This document shows, in pieces, positions 26,600 to 38,906 of a DNA stretch of 64,000 bases (positions within the stretch are counted from its first letter, which is position 1; every line of letters starts with the position of its first letter). This DNA is from Juglans regia (Eukaryota > Streptophyta > Magnoliopsida > Fagales > Juglandaceae). Made by a program: the position numbers and the translations under genes. The notes beneath the pieces are model-generated. The model saw nothing but the letters and a program-made list of their open reading frames with translations, was not told where the DNA came from and made no database searches. The stretch lies in assembly GCF_001411555.2 (NCBI RefSeq), contig NC_049904.1, positions 33,623,473-33,687,472 of the forward strand, read 5' to 3'.

Positions 26600-26810
26600 A
26601 TCTTGGCAAAAATCCAGACATTGAAGATTAAAATTGGGTATATTCCTCGCAGTTCCAAGGTGCACAATCTTGTCTTTCCTTACCCAGCTCAAGGCAACAG
26701 GCTCCGACTCCTCTTCGCAACAATAGGATTCTTGGGTATCTCTGATTTTTTTCCGTCAACTTGGTTCCTCTTCGGCAATAGGATGTTCAAAGCTGCAACT
26801 TGTTATTAGA
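26600..26810 (+). pseudogene. Possible UDP-glycosyltransferase relic
   Basis: A short frame contains KVHNLVFPYPAQGN, matching the beginning of many plant family-1 glycosyltransferases (HVLVFPYPAQGH type), then SDFF further on. It is only about 60 codons, with nothing recognisable upstream or downstream. The key His in the N-terminal motif is Asn here. Treat as a relic or coincidence. Confidence 0.3.
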
Positions 26811-27333
26811 TCTGTTTGTAGTTTCATACTGTTTTTGTTAGTGCAATAAATTGGAAAAATAATAGTCACAGTCATGAGTGTACAAGTGTCGTGTAATCAT
26901 TTTAAAAAAAAATTAATAAATATAAAATCTATATAAAAAAATTAATTTTTTAATAATAAATCTTACTTTTTTTTTAAATAATTATATGACGCTTACGTAT
27001 TTCACGACTGTACGTAACAAAAGCAAACTCAAAATCTATGATCTGTACATACATATATATTATATCTTTATGATCTCTTCTCGAAGCCAATCTGTTTTGT
27101 GAGTTCTGTTTAGTTGTGCACATGGGTTTTACTAATTATAAGGTTGTAGTATTGTCCCAGCTATCAGAGCTCCGTACGTGCACCTTTGGTGTGTGTTTGT
27201 TGACGATAACAAAGTTACTCATTTTGGATGAGTCGGTGAAAACTGACTTTATGCTTTGTTTGCTAGCAACCTTGTTGATGGTTCCCAGCTAAACGAAAAA
27301 GGAAAATATTAAAGGTACGTTGCAGTTAGTTGG

Positions 27334-27568
27334 TGCGTTTGGAGATTGAGGTGATCATCTCAGATGATTTGAGTTAATATATAAATAGTAATATTTTATA
27401 AATTTCATTGAAATGTATTTAAATATAAATAAGTTGAGATCGATATGTGTTTAAATGTATGAAATAAATTAAGATATATTTTAACATTTTTATAAGAAGT
27501 TAAAAAAATAATGAGTCTCATCAATAATTAATTGAGATAAATTGAGATCACTTTGAAACCAAACATAA
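27334..27568. mobile_element. MITE with GTTTGG termini
   Basis: The left end TGCGTTTGGAGATTGAGGTG and right end ...CACTTTGAAACCAAACATA are inverted repeats around an AT-rich interior containing GAGATAAATTGAGATC. This is a common plant non-autonomous hAT-like type. No coding capacity. Confidence 0.5.
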
Positions 27569-28139
27569 CTAAGAAGGCCGTAAGCTATACACATAGTTGA
27601 GGAGGTTCAAAATAGCTTGGAACATAGAATATCGTAACAAGCTGAAGCTGCCTATCAGCAAAGAATTCATATCCATCCTCAACGACCTTGAAAATTAGAA
27701 CAAGATGATACAACTGTTTTTCTGCATATTCTTTGCATTATAGTGTTTCATACTTTTGTTGATTAATTCACTTGAGCTTTTTACTGTTTTCATTTGTATT
27801 CAAACTACATCAGAGAAAAAAAGGCATACGGCCTAAAGTATTTAAAATTTAGCTTGACTTTTGCATTTTATTGTATTAGAATGTATTATAGAGAAAATTA
27901 GAGTTTTTTTTTTTTTCTTACAAACCATTTTAAATTAAATTAAGTGGCTGAGAGGGAGGCTACATGTGAGGCCCTAAGCATTTTTGTAGGTTTCCTTTTC
28001 TTTTCCCTTGAGGGAATTGGAGCCCAATTAGTTATTGTGGGTTTTTTTTTTTGGGTTGTGTGTGGGTGTAAGGAGTCAATTTTAGGTATGAAAGGGGGGA
28101 GAATTTGGGCCCAGCCCGTGGTCTAGCTGAGAATCCAAC

Positions 28140-30110
28140 CCTTTTCTTCAAAACGACGTCGTTTAGGGGTTGGGAAGTGAAAATTTTCCTTCTCCCCCTA
28201 AAACAATGTCGTTTTGCGCGTGTAGGGTAAAAGCCCTAATGTTTTTTTTTTTCTCTATTCCTCTTGCGCCGCCCACTCCCTCTTATTTCTTTCTTTTCTT
28301 TTTTTCTTCTTCTTCCTCCCAACTGCAGCCCGTGAACCCTATGCTTTCCCCGTGACCTGCAATGCCACTCCCCACCACCACCACCTTAGCTCCACGTGTT
28401 TGCCGATCAGAGAATGTCTCATTCGTCTGTCTCCACCATGCATCTTGCCCAACCCACGCCTTCGGAACCTGCAACCCGTGAGGCCATAGCAACTGCTCGC
28501 TGCAGCTGCCCACCCCTCGTAGCATGCCATGCATGAGTTACTCGCAGAGCCCACGCCATCCACTACCCCCAATTGCAATCGCTGATGCTGCTGCCAAGAA
28601 CCACCCATCGGCCTATAAATAGGCCAAGCTCCTCATCCCTTAAACCATCCATCAATCAGCTTCTTTCTCTCTCAAAATCGAGTTCTAACGTTTCCCCACC
28701 CTTAGATCTACTTTCCGAAGCCTCTAGGGTTAGTTTTGCCCTAGCACTGTCGTGCGCCGCCACTCTCAGCTGCCTTCTGGTGGCCATGCAACAACCTATG
28801 AGTACCCATTTCCCTTTCCCGACGTCCTCTTCCCTGTGTTCCACCCAACCCGTGAGTTAGAGCCACCTCAGTCGCTGCCCCGTCGTGGAAACCCTCTCCT
28901 CCACCCACTAGCACTCCAGATCTACCACCCCTTCGAGAGAAACCCCACCAATAGCCTCTATTCCGCCAGATCCGCCTCTGCCACCTTGCTCTGCCGCTGC
29001 CCCGCCACCATTCCACCACTCTTGACGCCACCTCACGGCGCGTGCGCACTCATTCAATCACAGGACAATGTAAACCATCATGCGCGATTATCTAGAATAA
29101 TTGCCATCCGTGTAGTAAGTAACTCTCCAACGCGACCTTTGAATTTCTAATGTGAAATTATTGCTAACTTTGTTGCAATCTAGTTGTGTTTGAGAATGGC
29201 CTTGGGTCCAGGGAAGTGTTGGGAATATTTGACATGGTTGTTGTCTGAATTTGGGCTGAGGGCCAGATAGAGAATGGGAAACGCATGTAGTTGGGGTTTG
29301 TGAACTGTGGAATTGTAACATTTGCGTTGTTGTGTGGTTGACTGTTTGTGCTATGCCATGCCATCCAATAAGCTAACTGTCATGAATCTACATATTCGTT
29401 ATTATTAATATATGTCATGAATTATTCAACTGTGTTATGTTCTATGTTATGTGGCGTAATCTGAAATTGTTTATTTGTGTCATCGAAAAAATATATTTTT
29501 GTGTGAGTGCGTGTGTGTCATAACCCCAAGCCGAGATGAGATATTATCTCGGTGGAGATCCTCCGGTCACTCAAAAGCATGTAAAACTGAGTGACGTCCC
29601 CTGGCTGTTGTCGGGCTACAATAGACTCAACCAAGACGGCAATGCTTTTGATACAACTCTATAGCCCCTTTGTTGACGGGGGCTAGAGAATTCCTAGTCA
29701 CATTACGCGCCGGGCGCAAAGCTGAGCATCGCTCGTAATAAAGTCACATGCGCGGTCGTTACCCATGCTGTGATGAAGGGAACAGAGTGTGCGAGTGGTC
29801 CCGATGGGAGACCATGGTGTACACTGTAATAAATGATTGTGTATTGGGTACAAAGAAATTTTTAGCGTGAGTGGTTATAAGTAATGATTTGTGGAGATGG
29901 TTGTAAAAATGAATATTTTTTGTATTATTGCTTCAATGGATGTTGTGCATTGTTTGTTGTATAATTTCATGCTTAAATCTCTTGGATGTCGCTCCCCTGA
30001 TTTATTTACTGAGATTGTGAAATCTCATTATAGTATTCTTACCTACGGTTCTGTTTCATGGAATCATGGGTTTTGATGCAGAGGAGAGGTATGAGCAAGA
30101 GGGACCAGCC
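28140..30110. other. Retroelement-like block, unclassified
   Basis: A GC-richer segment begins near the palindrome AAACGACGTCGTTT. It has a good TATA box (TATAAATA, 28614-28621) with a CT-rich leader, and a long coding-free tract. From 29520 there is a conserved-looking CGAGATGAGATATTATCTCGG region up to about 29850. The promoter-like start inside repetitive-looking DNA suggests an LTR. I could not find matching ends or retroviral-type proteins, and the open frames on both strands (28573-29150) are low-complexity Pro/Ser/Arg and not gene-like. Confidence 0.3.
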
Positions 30111-30813
30111 CCATCTTTTTCTTTTTCTTTTTCTTTTTTATTTTACATATTTTTTATTTTACATACTTTATATTTTACATACTTTATATACATATACTCT
30201 TTACTCATCTATATTATAAAGTAAAGAGTATATCTTCATACACGTATGTATCATAATATATTTAATGAAATAGATTTAATGAATATGTATGTCGACCCAT
30301 ATCCATTAATTGATACTCATACAAATTGAATCATGTTGGCACGGGACTTCTCGCATTATTTGCTGTTGGACCTTTGTATTCATTTCTTTTCTTTTTTATA
30401 TGCTGGGGTCCTTCTACTCAAATTCATTTATTTGCTCTCTTTCTTATCCATTTTTCTTTTATTGTATCTCTAAATAAATAGGATTATCTTGTTTTTAGAA
30501 AAGTTTTTGAGTTAGTTTTAAATTTTAAGGAAACAAAATATACGGGTCAGATCGTGTTGGTGGGTTCGGATGAGCGGGTCGGATGAGGCCCAAAACTGAT
30601 TTGAGCTGGTCGGGTTACATACATGAATCTAAAATGAGGATTACTACACTGCCTCCTATACTACAAACTAAACATGTTTTAATATTTTTTTTAATTTTAT
30701 TCTTATTGAATTAATTAAATTTTTCTACTCATCATCTCTACATCACATAATTAGTATGAAAAAAAAATCAAAATAAATATATAGTATAAAGCTAATCAGT
30801 AGAATTTTTCATC

Positions 30814-32443
30814 TAAGATACCATCGCCTTTTTCTACCTAGATTTTAGGACGCGTTGGCAGTTGGGTTGGGGTGACGCTTTCATTCAAAGCGTAAAAAGA
30901 AATAAAAAACCCAACAACCCATTAATTTCTTGAGAGCATTAATATTGGATTGACGTTCATATTTTTTAAATTTTGATTAATATTTAATTTTTTTATTTTT
31001 AGCTAATTATTTAAAATTTATATTAGATTATTCATCACACTCTTTATAATAATAAAATATTATTATTTATATTTTATTTTCACAATCTTCAATAATCTCT
31101 AACAATCATATTTATTTTCATTTTCACAATCTAACAGTCTATAATATATTAATCTCATATGTATATGAGATTTTACCATCTATATACATATGAGATTAAT
31201 ATATTATAGACGGTAAAATCTCATATGAATAAAAATCTCATATTTATAATATAATAATCTCAAAAAATATTTTTAAACTTGCTATAGTTCTTTTTCATAT
31301 TTAAAAAAAAGAATAAATTTACTGTAGTTTATATTCTATATGAAAATAATTTATTTAATTCAATATAAAACAAATATAAATAATATTTATTAAATTTAAA
31401 AATAAAAATATATTTGACTAATCCAATTTCAATGCTCAATAAACCATTTCAAAGGTGTATATAAGCTAGTAGCTACCATTTTCTGAACGGATATGTTTCG
31501 CCTTTTATTTGCTGAAAATCTTTCAACTCTTAATAGTTTTATACTATTTTTTTTTTTTTTTAAGAAGATAACGATATCTTAATTTTATTGATAGTTTTTA
31601 CTTTTAATAAAAAAAATTATGATTATAACTAGACATCGAAAAATTACAAATAAACATAACGATCAAAACTCAAGTATCAAAAATCAAAAGATAACAGTCC
31701 TACATCATATAAAAAATAAAAAATAAAAACGTACTTCTATTGATGTACGTATTAAATTACTTAGCAGAAGAATTCTTATTTGTTACAGGAACTACAAATA
31801 TGAAAATGCATTGCTGGTACAAGTATCTTAATTGTTCCTTGAATTCTAGCAACTCTCTTGATGGTAGCTTGCAGCTATGTAGATAAGAGCACTTTAATAG
31901 CTCTTGTAAAATATTTTTTTTAAATATAAAAAGGATGACTAAAAGTCTATTCTATTAATTTATCTATTCTATTCCTATTTTATATTTAATTACATTAAAT
32001 CCTCTACATGTAAAAGTTATTATTTATTCTTTCTAAATAATTTTTTATTATTTCTCTCTCATTTCATTTTTTTATTTCTTATCTTATTTCATTTTAACAT
32101 TTTTATCACTTTTGTAGAGGCCCACTCTCTTATCTCTTATATACTCTCTAGCACTTTATTAATAGTCCATTTGACTTTAATGCAACCAAAAGTTTTGATA
32201 TTGTTAATAATAAATTTATGTATTTTTTTTATTGTTTTATTCTTTTTTTTAAGTAATTTAAAATATTACATTATACATAAAGAAATATTATAAGTATCAA
32301 AATATATGATGTATAGAGAAATATTTGAAATATATGATATGTAAATAATATAATATTATAAATAAATAAAAAATAATAAAAAATAAAAAATATAATATTT
32401 AAATGATATAAAATAAATAAATAATCTGATGTATAATGTATTA
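30814..32443. repeat. Segmental duplication block, copy 1 (partial)
   Basis: The copy starts TAAGATACCATCGCC and includes ACGCGTTGGCAGTTGGGTTG, a 503-bp MITE, an ATAACTAGACATC segment and the GAGCACTTTAATAGCTCTTG segment. It ends at ...TAATGTATTATA where copy 2 starts. It matches copy 2 at an offset of exactly 1630 bp over most of its length, with few substitutions. Confidence 0.9.
30934..31436. mobile_element. GAGCATT-type MITE (in copy 1; also copies 2 and 4)
   Basis: The ends GAGCATTAATATTGGATT and, reversed, GAGCATTGAAATTGGATTAG form the inverted repeats. The interior has a long ATATGAGATT fold-back. Equivalent elements sit at 32564-33066 and 37575-38044, the latter with a deleted internal fold-back. 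It belongs to the same family as the element at 40700 but in the opposite orientation. The target duplication is not obvious. Confidence 0.6.
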
Positions 32444-34628
32444 TAAGATACCATCGCCTTTTTCTACCTAGATTTTAGGACGCGTTGGCAGTTGGGTTGG
32501 GGTGACGCTTTCATTCAAAGCGTAAAAAGAAATAAAAAACCCAACAACCCATTAATTTCTTGAGAGCATTAATATTGGATTGACGTTCATATTTTTTAAA
32601 TTTTGATTAATATTTAATTTTTTTATTTTTAGCTAATTATTTAAAATTTATATTAGATTATTCATCACACTCTTTATAATAATAAAATATTATTATTTAT
32701 ATTTTATTTTCACAATCTTCAATAATCTCTAACAATCATATTTATTTTCATTTTCACAATCTAACAGTCTATAATATATTAATCTCATATGTATATGAGA
32801 TTTTACCATCTATATACATATGAGATTAATATATTATAGACGGTAAAATTTCATATGAATAAAAATCTCATATCTATAATATAATAATCTCAAAAAATAA
32901 TTTTAAACTTGTTATAGTTCTTTTCATATTTAGAAAGAAGAATAAATTTACTGTAGTTTATATTTTATATGAAAATAATTTAATTAATTCAATATAAAAT
33001 AAATATAAATAATATTTATTAAATTTAAAAATAAAAATATATTTGACTAATCTAATTTCAATGCTCAATAAACCATTTCAAATATGTATATAAGCTAGTA
33101 GCTACCACTTTCTGAACGGATGTGTTTCGTCTTTTATTTGCTGAAAATCTTTCAACTCTTAACAGTTCTATACTAATTTTTTTTTTTTTTTAAGAAGATA
33201 ACGATATCTTAATTTTATTGATAATTTTTACTTTTAATAGAAAAAATTGTAATTATAACTAGACATCTAAAAATTACAAATAAACATAACGATCAAAACT
33301 TAAGTATCAAAAATCAAAAGATAACAGTTCTACATCATATAAAAAATAAAAAATAAAAACGTACTTCTATTGATGTACGTATTAAATTACTTAAGAGAAG
33401 AATTCTTATTTATTACAGGAACTACAAATATGAAAATGTATTGCTGGTACAAGTATCTTAATTGTTCCTTGAATTCTAGCAACTCTCTTGATGGTAGCTC
33501 GCAGCTATGTAGATAAGAGCACTTTAATAGCTCTTGTAAAATATTTTTTTTAAATATAAAAAGGATGACTAAAAGTCTATTCTATTAATTTATCTATTCT
33601 ATTCCTATTTTATATTTAATTACATTAAATCCTCTACATGTAGAGGTTATTATTTATTCTTTTTAAATAATTTTTTATTATTTCTCTCTCATTTCATCGT
33701 TTTATTTTTTATCTTATTTCATTTTAACATTTTTATCACTTTTGTACAGGCCCACTCTCTTATCTCTTATATACTCTCTAGCAGTTTATTAATAGTCCAT
33801 TTGACTTTAATGCAACCAGAAGTTTTGATATTGTTAATAATAAATTCATGTATTTTTTTTATTGTTTTATTCTTTTTTTTTAAGTAATTTAAAATATTAC
33901 ATTTTCATAAAAAAATATTATAAATATCAAAATATATGATGTAGAGAGAAATATTTGAAATATATGACATGTAAAGAATATAATATTATAAATAAATAAA
34001 TAAATATTAAAAAATATAATATTTAAATGATATAAAAAAATAAATAATCTGATGTATAATGTATTATAAAAATTAATATATAAAATAAAAAAAATTTAAT
34101 GATATATTTTAAAAAAATAGAATAAAGAAATCAGTACGGTGCAATACTTTTGAAGAAAAGCACAGCTTTTGGCCCCGGAGTTTTCATGCCTCATGAACAT
34201 TGTAAGCCGACGGAATTAATACCCATAAATTCCTCACCTTTATATTTTATTAGTTTTTAATATTTTAGATGAAGCTTTTTTTAAAAAAAAAATTAGATCA
34301 ATTAATTTCATGTCGATATTTCTTAGTACTATTACTAATGGACACAAAATATCACTAAGAAGTATTAACAATTTAAGAGTTTTAATTGGAATGTTACGCT
34401 CTATATATATATATATATTGGAGATAATTATAATTTAACCGATGTTTAAATTGGAGAAGACATAATTTTAGGCCAGCTCTATCTCCTTCCAATACGTAAG
34501 CATTGATTTTATAAAAAAAAGTTAAGGATACGGAGGATATTAATTATGTATGATATTCACGTGATCCATATTTATTTATTTTTAAAAAAATAAAATATGC
34601 AGAATTTATATATCCTAAGATGCAAATG

Positions 34629-34663
<35 letters not shown>

Positions 34664-35743
34664 CAATAGCTAGCCAATTTACATATTTCTTCTACAAGTT
34701 CATATTTTTTATTCAGACAAAAAACCCTAGGCGCCGCCTACCTATCTCTCTCTTAAAAAATTAAGAGTTTCATATCTGATTTTTGTTAGAGGGGGGAGAC
34801 ATCGGCTTCCTCATTCATCTCATTCCTCTATTCATCTATATTATCTATCAATGTTTTTTTTGTTTAGTTTTATTTTGTTTTTTTTAATGATAAAAAAAGA
34901 CAGATCTACAGTTTTCCGACAACTTCTAAGAGACACGTACGGTACTAGCAGATTCATAGGTTGAAACTCATTTGGAGAAAAGTGATAGTTTTGCGAAAAT
35001 CATCATGCGTGATTCTCACGCGCCATCCCTTTTGACAACTCTTCACGACACACATGCCAAATCATCAGACTCATCATCATCAAACCTTTCAGATTTGATA
35101 TTTGGGGCTGAAAAGAGACAAGTGTGTTGTTTTCATGGGCCGTCACAGATTTCAAGTCTACTGGAGTTTATCTAAACTGTAATCAATCTTTTTTTACATC
35201 TATTTCACTTCTTTCTTTTCTGGTTTCTTTATTGTTAATTAAAAAAAAAATTGTCTCTTTGACGTTTGTGATCTGTAGAGCTTGAGTTCTCCTTTTTATG
35301 AAAGATGTGATTGAGTCTCTGTTTAGGTAGATAGTGTTATCTCTTAGACATTTGTCTATAGAGAGTATCAGTAATAGTAAAGACTATACTAGTCACAAAA
35401 GGAAATAGTATATTAATGGAGTTTCAAATACATTATTTTGGTTTATAATGTCATGTTTGATATGGAAATATCTCAGAATATATACGATCGATTATAGATG
35501 TAAATTTTTATGATGAATTATGACAATTTTCCTTAAAAAGAAACTAGCTAATTAAGGGGATGTGTTGCAGTTATAATCTCGATTATGTGGTAGAATGATG
35601 GCCACATAACGTAAGCCTTGGGCAATATTCTCTTAATATTCTCTCGGGCAATATTCCCATAATCCAAATTCCTCAATGCTTAGTGAGTTTTTATAATGAA
35701 AAAGATCCACCTATTAGTCATGTATAATTATTAGACTTGATAC
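32444..35743. repeat. Segmental duplication block, copy 2 (longest intact)
   Basis: This copy contains all segments in order: ACGCGTTGGCAG (32474), MITE, ACTAGACATC (33258), GAGCACTTTAATAG (33517), CCCCGGAGTTTTCATG (34173), CCCTAGGCGCCGCC (34725), the ORF-bearing GATTCTCACG segment (35010) and TAATTAAGGGGATG (35550). It ends ...GACTTGATACTCTGT. It preserves uninterrupted sites for insertions present in copy 4. Confidence 0.85.
34972..35175 (+). other. Short ORF in repeat unit, duplicated at 40342
   Basis: 67 codons, MEKSDSFAKIIMRDSHAPSL..., with a diverged sister of 88 codons at 40342-40608 (MKKSDSFAKITMRDSHVPSL). The two agree in frame over about 60 codons, then diverge in length. I recognise no family, and upstream DNA is AT-rich. 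It is more likely part of the repeat than a gene. Confidence 0.25.
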
Positions 35744-37465
35744 TCTGTATAACTAGACATCTAAAAATTACAAATAAACATAACGATCAAAACTCAAGTA
35801 TCAAAAACCAAAAGATAACAGTTCTACATCATAAAAAAAATTAAAAATAAAAACGTTCATCTATTAATGTACGTATTAAATTACTTAGCAGAAGAGTTCT
35901 TATTTATTACAGGAACTACAAATATGAAAATGCATTGCTGGTACAAGTATCCTAATTGTTCCTTGAATTCTAGCAACTCTCTTGGTGGTAGCTTGCAGCT
36001 ACGTGGATAAGAGCACTTTAATGGATCTTGTAAAAAATATTTTTTCTTTTTAAATATAAAAAAAATATCAAAAGTCTATTCCATTAGTTTACCTATTCTA
36101 TTTTTACTTTACATTTAATTACATTAAATCCTCTACATGTAGAGGTTACTATTCATTCTTTTAAATAATTTTTTATTCTCTCTCTCATTTTATCTTTTTT
36201 ATTATTATTATTATTATTATCTTATTTCATTTTAACATTTTTATCACTTTTGTACATGCCTGACTCTCTTATCTCTCATATACTCTCTAGCATTTTATTT
36301 ATAGTCCATTCGACTTTAATGCAATCAAAAGTTTAGATATTGTTAATAATAAATGCATGTATTTTTTTTATTGTTTTATTCTTTTTTTTAAATAATTTAA
36401 AATATTACATTATACATAAAGAAATATTATAAATATCAAAATATATGATATATAGAGAAATATTTGAAATATACGATATGTAAAGAATATAATATTTGAA
36501 ATAAATAAAAAATATTAAAAAATATAATTCTTAAATAATATAAAAAATAATAGACAATTTGATATATAATATATTATAAAAATTAATATATAAAATAAAA
36601 AAATAAATTTTAATGATATATTTTAAAAGATAGAATAAAAAAATCAGTACCGTCCAATACTTCTGAAGAAAAGCTGTGCCCCGGAGTTTTCATACCTCAT
36701 GAACATTGTAAGCCGAAGGAATTAATACCCATAAATTCCTCACCTTTATATTTTAATAGTTTTTAATATTTTAGAAGAAGCTTTTTTTTTTTTTTAATTT
36801 AGAAAAGATCCAACTTGATGGTCTCAATGTTTGTGATCACACCATCATCAATTAATTTCATGTCGATATTCTTAGTACTATTACTAATGGACACAAAATA
36901 TCACTAAGAAGTATTAACAATTTAAGAGTTTTAATTGGAATGTTACGCTCTATATATATATATATATATATTGGAGATAATTATAATTTAACCAATGTTT
37001 AAATTGGAGAAGAAATAATTTTAGGCCAGCTCTATCTCCTTCCAATACGTAAGCATTGATTTTACAAAAAAAAGTTAAGGATACGGAAGAATATTAATTA
37101 TGTATGGAATTCATGTGATCCATATTTATTCATTTTTTAAAAAGAAAATATGTAAAATTTGTACATTCTAAAATGTAAATATTATATATATATATATATA
37201 TATATATTATCAATAGCTAGCCAATTTACATATTTCTTCCACAAATTCATATTTTTTATACGGACAAAAAATCTTAGGCGCCGCCTCCCCAACTCTCTTA
37301 AAAAATTAAGAATTTCAAATCTAACTTTTGCTAGAGGGGGAGACATCGGCTTCCTCATCCTCTTTCATCTCATTCATCTATTCATCCATATTGTCTATCA
37401 ATATTTTTTTTTATTAAGTTTTATTTTACTTTCTTTCAAGATCGAACAAGACATATCTACAACAT
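35744..37465. repeat. Segmental duplication block, copy 3 (partial, internal segments)
   Basis: Copy 3 begins mid-unit at ACTAGACATCTAAAAATTAC, directly after copy 2's end, and runs through the GAGCACTTTAATG, CCCCGGAGTTTTCAT and GGCGCCGCCTCCCC segments. It stops at ...AGACATATCTACAACATTG where copy 4 begins. It carries a 50-bp extra piece (about 36799-36850) absent from the others and is the most diverged copy. Confidence 0.85.
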
Positions 37466-38504
37466 TGTCTTTTTCTACCTAGATTTTAGGACGCGTTAGT
37501 AGTTGGGTTGGGGCGACGCTTTCATTCAAAGCGTAAAAAGAAATAAAAAAACCCAACAACCCACTAATTGCCTCGAGATCATTAGTATTCGATTGGCCGC
37601 TCTTATTCTTTAAATTTTGATTAATATTTAATTTTTTAATTTTTAGTTAATTATTCAAAATTTAAAATCTATATTGAATTAATCATCAGACTCTCTATAA
37701 TAATAAAATATTATTATTTATATTTTATTTTCACAATCTTCAATAATCTCCAACAATTATATTTATTTTCATTTTTACAATCCAACAATCTATAATATAT
37801 TAATCTCACGTATATAGATGGTAAAATTTCATATGAATAAAAATCTCATATCTATAATATAATAATCTCAAAAAATACTTTTAAATTTGTTATAGTTCTT
37901 TTCATATTTAGAAAGAAAAATAAATTTATTGTAGTTTATATTTTATATGAAAATAATTTAATTAATTCAATATAAAATAAATATAAATAATATTTATTAA
38001 ATTTGAAAATAAAAATATATTTGACTAATCTAATTTCAATGCTCAATAAACCATTTCAAATGTGTATATAAGCTAGTAGCTACCACTTTCTGAACGGATG
38101 TGTTTCGTCTTTTATTTGCTGAAAATCTTTTAACTCTAAACAGTTCTATACTAATTTTTTTTTTTTTAAGAAGATAACGATATCTTAATTTTATTGATAA
38201 TTTTTACTTTTAATAGAAAAAATTGTAATTATAACTAGACATCTAAAAATTACAAATAAACATAACGATTAAAACTTAAGTATCAAAAATCAAAAGATAA
38301 CAGTTCTACATCATATAAAAAATAAAAAATAAAAACGTACTTCTATTGATGTACGTATTAAATTACTTAAGAGAAGAATTCTTATTTATTACAGGAACTA
38401 CAAATATGAAAATGTATTGCTGGTACAAGTATCTTAATTGTTCCTTGAATTCTAGCAACTCTCTTGATGGTAGCTCGCAGCTATGTAGATAAGAGCACTT
38501 TAAT

Positions 38505-38906
38505 GGAAAATGCTGGAGCTCCCGCTGGAGTTCCAGTGTATTTTATTATGTGTATTTTTTAATTTTTTTTTTATATAGATGTTTTTAATAATTTTAAATA
38601 TTTTTAAAAAGTAAAAAAATTTATAATATTATTAAATAATACTTGCTTAATCACGAAGTAAAATATAAAATATTTTTTTATAATTTTTTATTTTACTTCG
38701 TGATTAAGAAAGTATTTTTTAATAACTTTTTTTTTTACTTCTTGATTAAGAAAGTATTTTTAATGATGTTCTAAATTTATTTTATTTTTTAAAAAATATT
38801 AAAAAATATTAAAAAAAATTATATAAAAAACAACTTAAAAAAAAACACATACAATATATACTACAGCCCCCAGCGGGAGCCCCCAGCGGGGGCTGTAGCA
38901 TGATCC
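38505..38906. mobile_element. Mutator-type MITE, 9-bp target duplication
   Basis: The 402-bp element is flanked by the perfect 9-bp repeat CACTTTAAT (38496-38504 and 38907-38915). The termini GGAAAATGCTGGAGCTCC and, reversed, GGATCATGCTACAGCCCC form imperfect inverted repeats continuing into CGCTGG. Copies 1-3 show the uninterrupted CACTTTAAT(A/G) site at 31890, 33520 and 36014. Nine-base duplications are the Mutator (MULE) signature. Confidence 0.9.

Noticed and set aside
28573..29150. Overlapping ORFs on both strands
   Set aside because: Low-complexity products of a GC-rich retroelement-like segment, with no family resemblance.
31140..31210. ATATGAGATT inverted repeats as possible miRNA hairpin
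   Set aside because: Explained as the internal fold-back of a MITE present in several copies.
34622..34660. Long (AT)n runs here and at 15428, 23474, 37184, 40000
   Set aside because: Ordinary microsatellites; they recur because they are part of the duplicated unit or common in AT-rich DNA.
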